Assembly: GCF_014596935.1 (NCBI RefSeq) | Contig: NZ_JACVXC010000001.1 | Span: 802,783-866,782, forward strand | DNA: 64,000 nt | Direction of reading: 5' to 3' | Origin: Aestuariibaculum suncheonense | Lineage (GTDB): Bacteria; Bacteroidota; Bacteroidia; Flavobacteriales; Flavobacteriaceae | Part shown: in pieces, positions 8,891 to 17,584 of the stretch | Layout: each line of letters opens with the position of its first letter | How positions within the stretch are numbered: the stretch's first letter is position 1 | Made by a program: the position numbers and the translations under genes | The notes under the pieces: model-generated | Database searches by the model: none | What the model was told of the DNA's origin: nothing | What the model saw: only the letters and a program-made list of their open reading frames with translations

Positions 8891-9382
8891 ATGCAAGACA
8901 TTATTAAAAATCTTCCAAAGCTCGCCAAAGATAAGCAAAACGAGAACAAGAAATTCTTTAAGAAGCTAAAAAGTAAGCCTCCAAAGGATTTAGATTATAT
9001 TATGCAGGAGTTGCATGATGATGAGTTTCAGCGTACCGATTGTTTACAGTGTGCGAATTGTTGCAAAACGACGGGGCCTTTGTTTACCGATAAGGATATT
9101 GAGCGTATTTCGAAGTTTTTTAAAATGAAACCACAACAGTTTATCAGTCAGTATTTGCGAATTGATAGAGATAATGATTATGTATTACAAAGTGTGCCTT
9201 GTACCTTTTTAGATGCCGATAATTATTGTATGATTTATGATGTGCGACCAAAGGCCTGTCGTGAATATCCGCATACCGATAGAAAGAAGTTTCAGCAAAT
9301 ATCAAATCTCACGATTAAGAATGTTGCGATTTGCCCAGCGGCTTATAATATTGTAGAAGAAATGAAAAAGCGAATCAAATAA
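8891..9382 (+). CDS. YkgJ-family cysteine cluster protein
   Basis: This is a 163-residue protein of the YkgJ/CxxCxxCC family. It contains Cys51, Cys54, Cys57 and Cys58 in DCLQCANCCK, then Cys104, Cys113 and Cys123 (CTFL, YCMIYDVRPKACREYP) and a late Cys in ICPAAY. Such clusters are thought to bind Zn or Fe-S. No defined reaction is known for the family. The N-terminal 35 residues are very basic. The stop codon lies in the loop of the terminator that follows. A second YkgJ-family gene is at 51403. Confidence 0.85.
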   Translation: MQDIIKNLPKLAKDKQNENKKFFKKLKSKPPKDLDYIMQELHDDEFQRTDCLQCANCCKTTGPLFTDKDIERISKFFKMKPQQFISQYLRIDRDNDYVLQSVPCTFLDADNYCMIYDVRPKACREYPHTDRKKFQQISNLTIKNVAICPAAYNIVEEMKKRIK

Positions 9383-9396
9383 TTGATTCGCTTTTT
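9365..9396. terminator. Bidirectional terminator overlapping the end of the YkgJ gene
   Basis: A 13-bp stem (9365-9377 and 9384-9396) is A-rich on the left and T-rich on the right. The stop codon (9380-9382) lies in the loop. It can serve both this gene and the convergent peptidase gene. Confidence 0.82.
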
Positions 9397-9425
9397 AGTC
9401 TTTAATTCATGATGCTTAAAGGCGC

Positions 9426-11516
9426 TTATTTTTTTGGATGAACCAGTTTCATCTCTTTAATAAGTCTTTTGGCGTTGGCATATTTGTCGATAATAAATAA
9501 AACATAGCGCGCATCGACCATAATATTGCGACAAATATCAGGGTCGTAATTCATGTCGCTCATCGTACCTTCCCAAACACGGTCGAAATTTAATCCTATT
9601 AAATTACCATAAGCGTCAAGTGCCGGACTACCTGAATTTCCACCAGTAGTGTGGTTTGTTCCAATAAAGCATACAGGCATTTTACCATTGCTGTCAGCAT
9701 ATTTCCCGTAGTCTTTATTGTTATATAATTCAATTAGTTTTTCTGGAACATCAAATTCGTAATCTCCGGGAATGTATTTTTCCATAACGCCATCAAGGTA
9801 GCTAATGTGGTTATAGTAAACAGCATCACGTGGTGCGTAACCTTTAACTTTACCATAAGTAACACGTAGTGTGCTGTTGGCATCAGGGAAATAACGCTCA
9901 TCGGGTAAGGCTTGCATTAAAGCTGTCATATATTTAGTTTGTAATGCCGAAATGGCTAAGTTCTTTTCTTCAAACTCTGGATTTATTTTAGAAAAGAATT
10001 CTTCAATCATAGGCTTTGCATAGGCATAAGCAGCATCATTATTTAACTTTTGTATAATCTCTTCTGCAGAACCTTCAAATAAAGTTAAAGCTTTGTTTAA
10101 ATCTGTAAAAGCAGTGTTTTCATAAATGGATGTATCAACATTATTTCTTTTGTATAAAGGCATGACCGCTTCATAGATACCTTTGTCTACAGAGACATCG
10201 TAGTTTTTATGAATTTTTCTTAGAGTACCTTCAATAGAAGCTTTTGCTTTTTCTAAAGCACCAGGATTTTTAGCAATGGTTTGCTCGAACTGGTACGTTC
10301 TAAATGTCATCTGCATCAGTTCATTAGTCGTTAAAAAGACTTCAATAAAATTACGACGCATAATATTGATATTGGCAAAGCTTTCATACTGGCTTTCAAA
10401 ATCAGTTAGAATATGACCGTATTCATTTTCAAGCTCTTTATTTTTTAAACCTTTTTTGAACTTTTCTTCAAAGACTTTACGTTTAGCTATTGCATTAGAT
10501 TTTTCAATACCTAAGTTTTCACCAACCCATTTTTTCCAGGCGTTAGCAATGCTAGCTTGTTTAGCTGCATACTTGATACGAACGTCATCGCTGGCTTTCA
10601 TGTTGGCATTGATAACACCTAAAGCCGCTTCACGAATGGCAATATTACTTGGGTTAAATTCTTGCGTAATGTGCTCGATGGCTACTGAAGGAAGGTATTC
10701 TTCTGTGGTGCCAGGGAAACCAAATACCATGGTAAAGTCATCTTCTTCGATACCGTCTAACGATATAGGCAGGAAGTGTTTTGGTTTGTAAGGTACATTG
10801 TCTTTGCTGTATTTTGCTGGACGATTATTTTTATCGGCATAAATTCTGAAAATTGAAAAGTCTCCGGTATGTCTTGGAAATACCCAGTTATCGGTATCGC
10901 TACCAAATTTACCGATGCTACTTGGTGGAGCACCAACCAAACGAACATCGTCGAAACGTTCGGTTACAAATAAAAAGTACTGATTGCCTTTGTAAAACGC
11001 TTTTACTTTGGTGTCTTGCCAGTTTTCTTTTTCTATTTTGGTTTGTAAGGTGTTACTGTTTTTGTCGATTAAAGACTGTTTTTCTTTCTCAGTCATATTT
11101 TTGGTTACACCTTCTAAAACTTGAGCTGTAACATCTTCAATACGCACAATGAATTCAACAAATAAACCTTCGTTTGGTAATTCTTCATCGTAGTCCATAG
11201 CCCAAAACCCATTTTTAAGGTAATCGTTTTCTAAGGAAGAATGTGATTGAATTTGACTAAACCCACAATGGTGATTGGTTAAGATTAAGCCTTTTGGAGA
11301 GATGACTTCACTGGTACAACCACCGTTAAAATGAGCGATGGCGTCTTTTAGACTGGATTGATTAACATCGTAAATGTCTTTAGCTGTAAGTTTACTGCCT
11401 AAGCTGGTCATTTCCTCTTCATTCATACCTTCTAATAGAGAAGGAATCCACATACCGCCTTGTTGCGCGGTAGTCTGAATGCAGATGAACAGGATAAATA
11501 ATTTTAAATATTTCAT
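9426..11516 (-). CDS. S46-family dipeptidyl peptidase, DPP11-like (Asp/Glu-specific)
   Basis: This is a 696-residue secreted or periplasmic serine peptidase with a signal peptide ending near TTAQ (residue 18). The S46 catalytic residues are visible: His83 in TNHHCGF, Asp219 in PRHTGDFS and Ser628 in GGNSGSP. Family knowledge: DPP7 and DPP11 differ at the residue 18 positions after the catalytic Ser (position 673 in the Porphyromonas enzymes; Gly in DPP7, Arg in DPP11). Here that position is Arg646 in LNFDRVWEG, which points to DPP11-type cleavage of dipeptides with Asp or Glu in the second position. It likely feeds amino acid or peptide uptake. The gene stands alone, with about 170 bp to the next gene. 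Confidence 0.92.
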   Translation of the reverse strand: MKYLKLFILFICIQTTAQQGGMWIPSLLEGMNEEEMTSLGSKLTAKDIYDVNQSSLKDAIAHFNGGCTSEVISPKGLILTNHHCGFSQIQSHSSLENDYLKNGFWAMDYDEELPNEGLFVEFIVRIEDVTAQVLEGVTKNMTEKEKQSLIDKNSNTLQTKIEKENWQDTKVKAFYKGNQYFLFVTERFDDVRLVGAPPSSIGKFGSDTDNWVFPRHTGDFSIFRIYADKNNRPAKYSKDNVPYKPKHFLPISLDGIEEDDFTMVFGFPGTTEEYLPSVAIEHITQEFNPSNIAIREAALGVINANMKASDDVRIKYAAKQASIANAWKKWVGENLGIEKSNAIAKRKVFEEKFKKGLKNKELENEYGHILTDFESQYESFANINIMRRNFIEVFLTTNELMQMTFRTYQFEQTIAKNPGALEKAKASIEGTLRKIHKNYDVSVDKGIYEAVMPLYKRNNVDTSIYENTAFTDLNKALTLFEGSAEEIIQKLNNDAAYAYAKPMIEEFFSKINPEFEEKNLAISALQTKYMTALMQALPDERYFPDANSTLRVTYGKVKGYAPRDAVYYNHISYLDGVMEKYIPGDYEFDVPEKLIELYNNKDYGKYADSNGKMPVCFIGTNHTTGGNSGSPALDAYGNLIGLNFDRVWEGTMSDMNYDPDICRNIMVDARYVLFIIDKYANAKRLIKEMKLVHPKK

Positions 11517-11685
11517 GTGTTATTTTTAATAAAGTTTTCAAAAATAATAACTAAAACGCGATTAAATAGTGCAAACAGGAATTGTTAAGGTTAAATGTTT
11601 CATAAAAGTGAATCTGGCGCGTAAGAATTTGTAACGTTATGCTGATTTTCACTTTTTTATAGAACAAGAATAGGCATGAGAGACG

Positions 11686-12756
11686 TTATTTCAGAAAAAT
11701 ATCTTCCAACGTATTACCGAAATTTACCATACTCACGCCACTTAAGTTGGTTAAAACACAGATAACAATGCCTTCTTTTGGGAAGACGCAAAGAATACTC
11801 GAAGACCCCATGCCGCCACCGGTATGATAGTATTTTGGTGTATTGTTTACCGATGTTCTAATGGAAAGGCCAATACCGTATCCTGTTTTGTAGCCATTAT
11901 CTAGACGTTGCGATGTGGTTAGTTTCGATAGAGCTTTTTCTGAAATAAGTTGGGGTGTAATAAGTTCGTTTCCGAATGTAACAATGTCTTCTGATGTAGA
12001 CAGAAATCCGCCTGCAGCTACTTTATATTCGTTGGCAACCTGTTTTGAAATTACAGGTTTTCCAACTATGTTTAGTTTGTGGAATTCGGTAAGGTTGTGC
12101 ACCAGCACTCCGGAAATTTCCATAGACGAATGAGACATGTGTAGGGGTTTGAAAATGGAATCGCAAACCAGGGTGTTAAACGGTATTTTGGCAGCCGTTT
12201 GCATAACTTCACTAAGTAATACAAATGCCGGGCTACTATAACGGTATTTAGTTCCGGGTTTCCAAAGTAGCGGATCATATTTAAAAAGTCTAAGCCCCTC
12301 AGAAATACTCATTTTTTTGTTAAGAGCATATTCCTTATTGTTTTTGTAATGTCTGATACCGGCGATATTACCACCAAGCTGTTTTACGGTAAAATCGTAT
12401 TGCTTTTTAGGATAATCGGGTAGATAATCATAAACACTTTTGTTCAAATCTACGATGCCGTTATCAACCAGTTTGCCTAATGTAACGGCTGTAATAGTCT
12501 TGGAAATGCTCGCAATTCTAAAAATGGTTTCATCGGGTTTTACCGGTGTTTTTGTTTTCAGATTTGTATAGCCAAAACCCTCCGACCAAATGAGATTTCC
12601 ATGTTGAGACACTGAAATGGCCATGCCCGGAATATGTTCCTTTTCAAGAAAGCGCTTAGCAACAGTTTGTGCTTTTTCAATCTTGGAATTTTTGGATGTT
12701 TGCGCAAGTGCGAACAAACACGATAGATACAATATTGGGGTGAATAGGCGTTTCAT
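11686..12756 (-). CDS. Serine hydrolase, class C beta-lactamase/penicillin-binding type
   Basis: This 356-residue exported protein has a signal peptide (LFALAQ, about residues 1-19) and the active-site motifs of the beta-lactamase/transpeptidase-like fold: SISK (Ser83 to Lys86), YSS (Tyr173) and HTG (His311 to Gly313). The Tyr-x-Ser and HTG variants are usual for esterase or peptidase members rather than true beta-lactamases, so antibiotic resistance is not implied. It starts 5 bp after the stop of the NamZ-like gene upstream, so both form one operon. This suggests work on cell-wall peptides or muropeptides, an inference from context. Confidence 0.87.
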   Translation of the reverse strand: MKRLFTPILYLSCLFALAQTSKNSKIEKAQTVAKRFLEKEHIPGMAISVSQHGNLIWSEGFGYTNLKTKTPVKPDETIFRIASISKTITAVTLGKLVDNGIVDLNKSVYDYLPDYPKKQYDFTVKQLGGNIAGIRHYKNNKEYALNKKMSISEGLRLFKYDPLLWKPGTKYRYSSPAFVLLSEVMQTAAKIPFNTLVCDSIFKPLHMSHSSMEISGVLVHNLTEFHKLNIVGKPVISKQVANEYKVAAGGFLSTSEDIVTFGNELITPQLISEKALSKLTTSQRLDNGYKTGYGIGLSIRTSVNNTPKYYHTGGGMGSSSILCVFPKEGIVICVLTNLSGVSMVNFGNTLEDIFLK

Positions 12757-12761
12757 GTGTT

Positions 12762-14015
12762 TTAATTATACAGTAAGTATTTGCGGCGTGTTTGTTTGAA
12801 TTTGACTAAATTCTTTTGCCAAGTAGCTTGAATAGCTTCGGCAGATAAACCGGCTTCAATTTGTTGCTGAAGTTTATCAGTTCCAGCCAATTTAATAAAG
12901 AAATTGTTGAAAAAGATTGTTTTGTCTTCCGTGTTGTTATAAGCATCAATTAGCCATTGTAAATTCAAATGATTTAAAGGTTGAGTTTGTTTCAGGTTCA
13001 AGCCATAACATAATTTGTTTTCATGCTTTGGATATTTCGCCCCATCATTCGATTTTGGAGTATAACTATATTTGAAGACTTCAGAATTTAAAAACGGACT
13101 ACCAAAAACCTGAAATTGATTATTCGTTCCGCGACCTGCATTTACGTTCGTACCTTCAAAAAAGCAAAGGCTGGGATATAAGTTAATAGATGTGTCGTTA
13201 GGTAAATTCGGACTCGGTTTAATAGGTAAGCTGTAAGGCATTTGATGCGTATAATGCTTAACAGGAATCACGCTTAATTCACATTGAATACCTTTATCTA
13301 ACCAATGTTCACCGTTAATCATTTTGGCATATTCGCCAATAGTCATGCCGTGTACCACTGGAATAGGGTGCATGCCAACAAAGCTTTTGTTTTTAATGTC
13401 TAAAGTCGGGCCGTCAACATAATGCCCGTTTGGGTTGGGTCGGTCGAGAATAAGAACTTGAATGCCTTGTTCAGCACACGCTTCCATAACATAATGCAAG
13501 GTGGAGATATACGTGTAAAAACGTGTACCCACATCCTGAATATCGAAAATGACCAAGTCTAAATTACTTAGTTGCTCCGGTTTTGGTTTTTTGTTATCAC
13601 CATAAAGTGAAATAATAGGAACACGGGTTTTTTTATCGATACCGTCTTTGACATGCTCGCCGGCATCAGCCTGACCTCTAAAACCGTGTTCAGGAGCAAA
13701 AACGGTTTTCACATTAACTTTTAAAGCAACTAAAGAGTCAACCAGATGCGTATATGAATTATCCGTTTTAAAAATAACAGATGTTTGGTTAGCCACAATC
13801 CCAATACGTTTTTCTTGTAAAAGCGGTAAATAGGTTTCAGTTTGATTGGCACCAATAATTATAGTATTGTCATTCTGAACATGTTTTAGAATATCTTGTT
13901 TTTCGCTGTGTTCTGTAGCTAAATGTTCGGGCTTTTTATCGCCTTTTTTATTCGCACAGGAAATCATGACTAAAACAAATAATAAAACTGTATTTTTGAA
14001 AACATTAAATCGCAT
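12762..14015 (-). CDS. DUF1343 lipoprotein, NamZ-like exo-beta-N-acetylmuramidase
   Basis: This 417-residue lipoprotein has lipobox Cys20 (VMISC). It carries the DUF1343 signatures FAPEHGFRG (about 106-114) and LDRPNPNG. Family knowledge: the founding member NamZ releases terminal N-acetylmuramic acid from peptidoglycan fragments. The length matches the family. It is co-transcribed with the serine hydrolase (5-bp gap), giving a plausible muropeptide-processing pair in the periplasm. Its start codon is only 8 bp from the start of the divergent permease gene, so the promoters of the two genes must lie in or overlap the opposite gene's 5' end. Confidence 0.9.
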   Translation of the reverse strand: MRFNVFKNTVLLFVLVMISCANKKGDKKPEHLATEHSEKQDILKHVQNDNTIIIGANQTETYLPLLQEKRIGIVANQTSVIFKTDNSYTHLVDSLVALKVNVKTVFAPEHGFRGQADAGEHVKDGIDKKTRVPIISLYGDNKKPKPEQLSNLDLVIFDIQDVGTRFYTYISTLHYVMEACAEQGIQVLILDRPNPNGHYVDGPTLDIKNKSFVGMHPIPVVHGMTIGEYAKMINGEHWLDKGIQCELSVIPVKHYTHQMPYSLPIKPSPNLPNDTSINLYPSLCFFEGTNVNAGRGTNNQFQVFGSPFLNSEVFKYSYTPKSNDGAKYPKHENKLCYGLNLKQTQPLNHLNLQWLIDAYNNTEDKTIFFNNFFIKLAGTDKLQQQIEAGLSAEAIQATWQKNLVKFKQTRRKYLLYN

Positions 14016-14023
14016 ATAGAATT

Positions 14024-15259
14024 TTGAATTACGAGTATTTTATAGCTAAACGCATTATTGGTAGTAGAGCGTATAAAAGTAGTGTATCGGCACCAATAAT
14101 AAAAATTGGTATTGCGGCAATTACCATTGGCATTGTCGTGATGATGATAGCCATTGCAACCGGTATCGGACTTCAGCAAAAAATACGTGATAAGGTGGTG
14201 GCGTTTAATGGCCATGTCACGATTACCAATTACGATAGTAACAATTCTCAGGAGAGTTTGTATCCTATTTCTATAAATCAGGATTTTTACCCGGAGTTTA
14301 AGTCTGTAGAAGGTATAAAACACGTACAGGCCGTTGCTGCAAAATTTGGTGTGATTCGCACAGAAACCGATTTTGAAGGGGCTTATCTTAAAGGTGTTGG
14401 GGCCGACTACGACTGGAGCTATTTTAAAGAGTTTTTAATTGAAGGGCGTTTACCTGACTTTACAAAGAAATGGAGTGAAGAGGTTTTAATTTCTGAATAT
14501 TTAGCTAACCGATTAAAATTTAAATTGGGCGATACATTTCAGATGGTTTTTGCAAAAGACGACCCTGAAAAGCTTCCAAATATAATTACATTTAATATTG
14601 TGGGAATTTATAATTCAGGCTTTCAGGATTTAGATGCTCAATATTTAATAGGGAATATACGTCATATTCAGCGCATCAATAAATGGGAAGATGATCAAGT
14701 AGGGAGTTTCGAAGTATACATTGACGACTACAACCAAATCCAGCAAACGGGTATTGCAATTTATCAAAATACGCCGTCGACTTTAAACAGTCAGACCATT
14801 ACCGAAAAATATGCGTCTATTTTCGAATGGATTGGTATTTTCGACACCAACATTTATGGTATTATCGGTATAATGATTTTAGTAGCAGGTATAAATATGA
14901 TTACGGCATTACTGGTTTTAATTCTGGAACGCACCCAGATGATAGGGATTTTAAAAGCCTTAGGGAGTAACAACTGGAGCATTCGAAAATTATTTTTGTA
15001 TAATGCCAGTTATTTAATTCTTTTAGGATTGTTCTGGGGGAATTTAATTGGGCTCGGGCTTTTATTCGCGCAAAAATATTTAAAACTATTTCCGCTAGAT
15101 CCAAGTGTGTATTATGTTACCGAAGCTCCGGTGTACATCAATTTCGGGTATATCGTAGCCTTAAACATAGGTACGTTGCTACTGTGTTTATTTATGTTGT
15201 TAGTGCCGTCGTACATCATCACAAAAATATCTCCGGTAAAAGCTATTCGATTCGAATAA
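14024..15259 (+). CDS. FtsX/LolC-LolE-type ABC transporter permease
   Basis: This 411-residue inner-membrane protein has the MacB/FtsX plan: an N-terminal membrane helix (about 28-50), a large periplasmic domain (about 50-270) and three C-terminal helices with the conserved end SYIITKISPVKAIRFE. Family knowledge: LolC/LolE-type permeases extract lipoproteins for outer-membrane transport, but related permeases serve other envelope tasks. No ATPase gene is adjacent. The start is taken as TTG at 14024 because an in-frame stop lies at 14006 and no ATG precedes the conserved beginning NYEYFIAKRI. A TATTTTTG element at 13991-13998, inside the divergent gene, is a candidate -7 box. Confidence 0.88.
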   Translation: MNYEYFIAKRIIGSRAYKSSVSAPIIKIGIAAITIGIVVMMIAIATGIGLQQKIRDKVVAFNGHVTITNYDSNNSQESLYPISINQDFYPEFKSVEGIKHVQAVAAKFGVIRTETDFEGAYLKGVGADYDWSYFKEFLIEGRLPDFTKKWSEEVLISEYLANRLKFKLGDTFQMVFAKDDPEKLPNIITFNIVGIYNSGFQDLDAQYLIGNIRHIQRINKWEDDQVGSFEVYIDDYNQIQQTGIAIYQNTPSTLNSQTITEKYASIFEWIGIFDTNIYGIIGIMILVAGINMITALLVLILERTQMIGILKALGSNNWSIRKLFLYNASYLILLGLFWGNLIGLGLLFAQKYLKLFPLDPSVYYVTEAPVYINFGYIVALNIGTLLLCLFMLLVPSYIITKISPVKAIRFE

Positions 15260-15261
15260 TC

Positions 15262-15338
15262 TGGGCGTTACCCTTCGGGTCGGGCTTTCGGCAGTCGCTC
15301 TCTTCGAGAGGCTCCAACAAAGCCTCAATCCCTAACGC
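15262..15338. repeat. GC-rich flavobacterial intergenic repeat element
   Basis: A 77-bp GC-rich island lies in AT-rich surroundings. Its ends are inverted repeats (GCGTTA at 15265, TAACGC at 15333). Inside it are the small hairpins CCCTTCGGG and CTCTTCGAGAG. The pattern (GGGCGTTACC, GGTCGGGCTTTCGGC, CAATCCCTAACGC) matches a dispersed non-coding repeat that I recall from many flavobacterial genomes. It carries no ORF. It sits just after the permease stop and may be a REP/MITE-like element or act as a terminator-like structure. Confidence 0.75.
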
Positions 15339-15387
15339 AAATCTATATTGAAGAACCTTTTATTGAAAATATAATGCTTTAACTTTA

Positions 15388-15786
15388 CTATTCCTTGTTT
15401 TCAATATCACTAATATGATGTTCTAAAGCTTTAACCGAAATCTGAATTTCCATAATCAGCAAGCTTAGCGATATAATTAATAAGATAAGAGCAAGACCAA
15501 ATACCCAAACCGCCAAAGTATGTTGTTGAATGTAAATTAAAAACATAGTAACGACACAAAGTAAAAGACTGCTAATTCCAAAAATTTGCATAGATCGGGT
15601 TAGGTACAGGCGCTGTTTAATGTTTTTTATCTGGGCGTAAAGTACACGATCTTTATTCTTTTGGTATTTGCTGTGAAGTTCCCGTATAACCGAGGCGTAG
15701 GCTAAAAATCGATTGGTATAGGCCAGCATGATTAATGAAATAGCCGAAAATAATAAGGCTGGTGTGGTTAAGGTTAATTCTTCCAT
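15388..15786 (-). CDS. DUF2721 membrane protein
   Basis: This 132-residue inner-membrane protein has three predicted membrane helices (about 8-28, 63-85 and 90-115) separated by the charged, helical segment RELHSKYQKNKDRV. It fits the DUF2721 family, whose function is unknown. I chose the ATG at 15786 rather than an in-frame TTG at 15819 because a promoter element (TAAATTTG) lies inside the would-be extension and the extension is only basic low-complexity sequence. It is divergent from DUF2851. Confidence 0.8.
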   Translation of the reverse strand: MEELTLTTPALLFSAISLIMLAYTNRFLAYASVIRELHSKYQKNKDRVLYAQIKNIKQRLYLTRSMQIFGISSLLLCVVTMFLIYIQQHTLAVWVFGLALILLIISLSLLIMEIQISVKALEHHISDIENKE

Positions 15787-15807
15787 GATTTTTTTTTTGC
15801 GTTTACT

Positions 15808-15815
15808 CAAATTTA
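15808..15815 (-). promoter_or_regulatory. -7 element (TAAATTTG) for the DUF2721 gene
   Basis: Read on the minus strand this matches TAnnTTTG and would place the transcript start near 15802, upstream of the ATG at 15786. No clear -33 TTG at standard spacing was found. Confidence 0.45.
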
Positions 15816-15848
15816 GCAACTTTAATTGGTGTAGGTGTTAGATTTTTT

Positions 15849-15866
15849 ATGTAAAAATTTTTACAT
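15849..15866. promoter_or_regulatory. 18-bp perfect palindrome before DUF2851
   Basis: ATGTAAAAATTTTTACAT is a perfect palindrome ending six bases before the ATG at 15873. It may be an operator or simply an AT-rich palindrome; a second ACATTA run follows in the coding start. Confidence 0.35.
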
Positions 15867-15872
15867 TAGTAC

Positions 15873-17150
15873 ATGCGTGAAGATTTTTTACATTATTTAT
15901 GGAAGCATAAAAAGTTCCAGTTGAGTGCGCTAAAAACCACAAATGCTGAAGATGTTCTTGTATCTTCGGTTGGACAGCATAACCAGAATTCTGGCCCCGA
16001 TTTTTTTAATGCGCAGTTAAAAATAGGGGAGCAGTTGTGGGCAGGAAATGTAGAGATTCACGTAAAGTCTTCCGACTGGTATTTGCATAATCATGAACAG
16101 GATCCGGCTTATGATAATGTGGTTTTGCATGTAGTATGGGAGCATGATACCGATGTCTTCCGCAGGGACAATACTCCAATTCCAACTTTAGAGCTGAAAG
16201 AGTTTACGAGCTCGATAACCTTAGAGAATTATAATAATTTATTTTCAAAACAAGGGAAGTGGATTAATTGCGAAGCAGATTTTGCTTCGGTAAGTGATTT
16301 CGATTTAAACCATTGGTTGGAACGTTTGTATTTTGAACGTTTAGAGCGCAAGTCGAAAGTTATTCAGGACTTGTTGGAAGCGACCAAAAATGACTGGGAA
16401 GCGGTTTTGTTTTGTATGCTGGCTAAAAACTTCGGATTGAAAGTAAATGGCGAAGCGTTTTTCAGTATGGCACAATCAGTAGATTATTCGGTAGTTCGGA
16501 AATCGCAATCAAATCAACATAGTTTAGAAGCTTTATTTTTTGGTCAGGCAGGGTTGTTGGAGCACGATATTCAGCAGCGTTATTATCAGGATTTGGTTAA
16601 GGAGTATCAGTTTTTAAAGCAGAAATTTCAGGTAACGAATCATTCGGTGGTACCGGTGCAGTATTTTAGACTGCGTCCGCCTAATTTCCCAACCATTCGT
16701 TTGTCGCAATTGGCAAGTTTGTATGTACAGCATAAAACTTTGTTTTCAAAAATTATAGAAGGGAATAATTTGGAAGACTATTATAACGTGTTTAAAGTAT
16801 CAACATCAGAATTCTGGAAAACACATTACACTTTTGAAAAAGTGTCTAAATCATCTGTTAAAATGTTGACCAAATCGTTTGTCGATTTATTACTCATCAA
16901 TACGATATTACCCATTAAATTTTGTTATGCCAGACAACAAGGGAAAGATGCCGATGAGGAGGTGTTGCAAATTGCCTCAGCCATGGCTTCAGAAAAGAAT
17001 AGCATTGTCGACGCCTTTAATACATTAAAACCGATATCCAAATCGGCATTTCAGTCGCAGGCACTGCTTCAGCTTAAAAATGATTATTGTGATAAAAATA
17101 AATGTCTGCAATGCAGTATAGGAAATAAACTCATTGTAAAAAATGTATAA
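15873..17150 (+). CDS. DUF2851 family protein
   Basis: This 425-residue cytosolic protein has the typical N-terminus of the DUF2851 family (MREDFLHYLWKHKKF, then SGPDFFNAQLKIGEQLWAGNVEIHVKSSDWYLHNHEQDPAYDNVVLHVVWEHD). The family is widespread in Bacteroidota and its function is unknown; the N-terminal acidic/His pattern resembles nuclease-like folds, but that is only a resemblance. A C-terminal Cys set (YCDKNKCLQCSIG) could bind a metal. It stands alone between DUF2721 and a PspC-like gene. Confidence 0.85.
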   Translation: MREDFLHYLWKHKKFQLSALKTTNAEDVLVSSVGQHNQNSGPDFFNAQLKIGEQLWAGNVEIHVKSSDWYLHNHEQDPAYDNVVLHVVWEHDTDVFRRDNTPIPTLELKEFTSSITLENYNNLFSKQGKWINCEADFASVSDFDLNHWLERLYFERLERKSKVIQDLLEATKNDWEAVLFCMLAKNFGLKVNGEAFFSMAQSVDYSVVRKSQSNQHSLEALFFGQAGLLEHDIQQRYYQDLVKEYQFLKQKFQVTNHSVVPVQYFRLRPPNFPTIRLSQLASLYVQHKTLFSKIIEGNNLEDYYNVFKVSTSEFWKTHYTFEKVSKSSVKMLTKSFVDLLLINTILPIKFCYARQQGKDADEEVLQIASAMASEKNSIVDAFNTLKPISKSAFQSQALLQLKNDYCDKNKCLQCSIGNKLIVKNV

Positions 17151-17281
17151 AAAGAGCAAGGGTTAAGTGTTTAGCAAACGTAACTATAAGCAACCTGGTA
17201 TATTTGAATGGCTGTATTTTTAACAATTGTCAAACTTTATGGCTAAATTGCGACAGGGATTAACAGATTGAAAACAAAGTT

Positions 17282-17509
17282 ATGAATGTAGTTTACAAAC
17301 CGTTATTGTTTTTTCAAAAGCATGGGTATTACGTTTGCCAGCGTATTGCCGATCGTTTAGGTATTCGGGCGAAAGTTGTTAGAATATCCTTTATGTACTT
17401 AACCTTTGTAACATTAGGGTTTGGTTTTGCATTGTATTTGTTTTTAGCGTTTTGGATGCGTATTAAAGATTTATTGTATACCAAGCGTTCTTCGGTTTTC
17501 GATTTGTAA
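17282..17509 (+). CDS. PspC-domain small membrane protein
   Basis: This 75-residue protein matches the PspC domain: an amphipathic start, the segment VCQRIADRLGIRAKVVRISFMYLTF and a membrane helix at about 38-58. Family knowledge: PspC proteins take part in envelope-stress sensing. No other psp gene is near. The downstream gene follows after 75 bp, so it may have its own promoter. Confidence 0.75.
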   Translation: MNVVYKPLLFFQKHGYYVCQRIADRLGIRAKVVRISFMYLTFVTLGFGFALYLFLAFWMRIKDLLYTKRSSVFDL

Positions 17510-17584
17510 TATTTGAATTTTAAAAAATATTTTTATTATTAACCTATGAGTTACATCTGTCTTAAATTCTGTAAATACTAACAG

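Noticed and set aside
10456-11131. Plus-strand ORFs of 92 and 111 codons within the S46 peptidase gene
   Set aside because: They are antisense shadows of a well-supported catalytic gene.
11686-12756. Beta-lactamase
   Set aside because: The motifs SISK, YSS and HTG fit the wider serine hydrolase group; nothing shows antibiotic hydrolysis.
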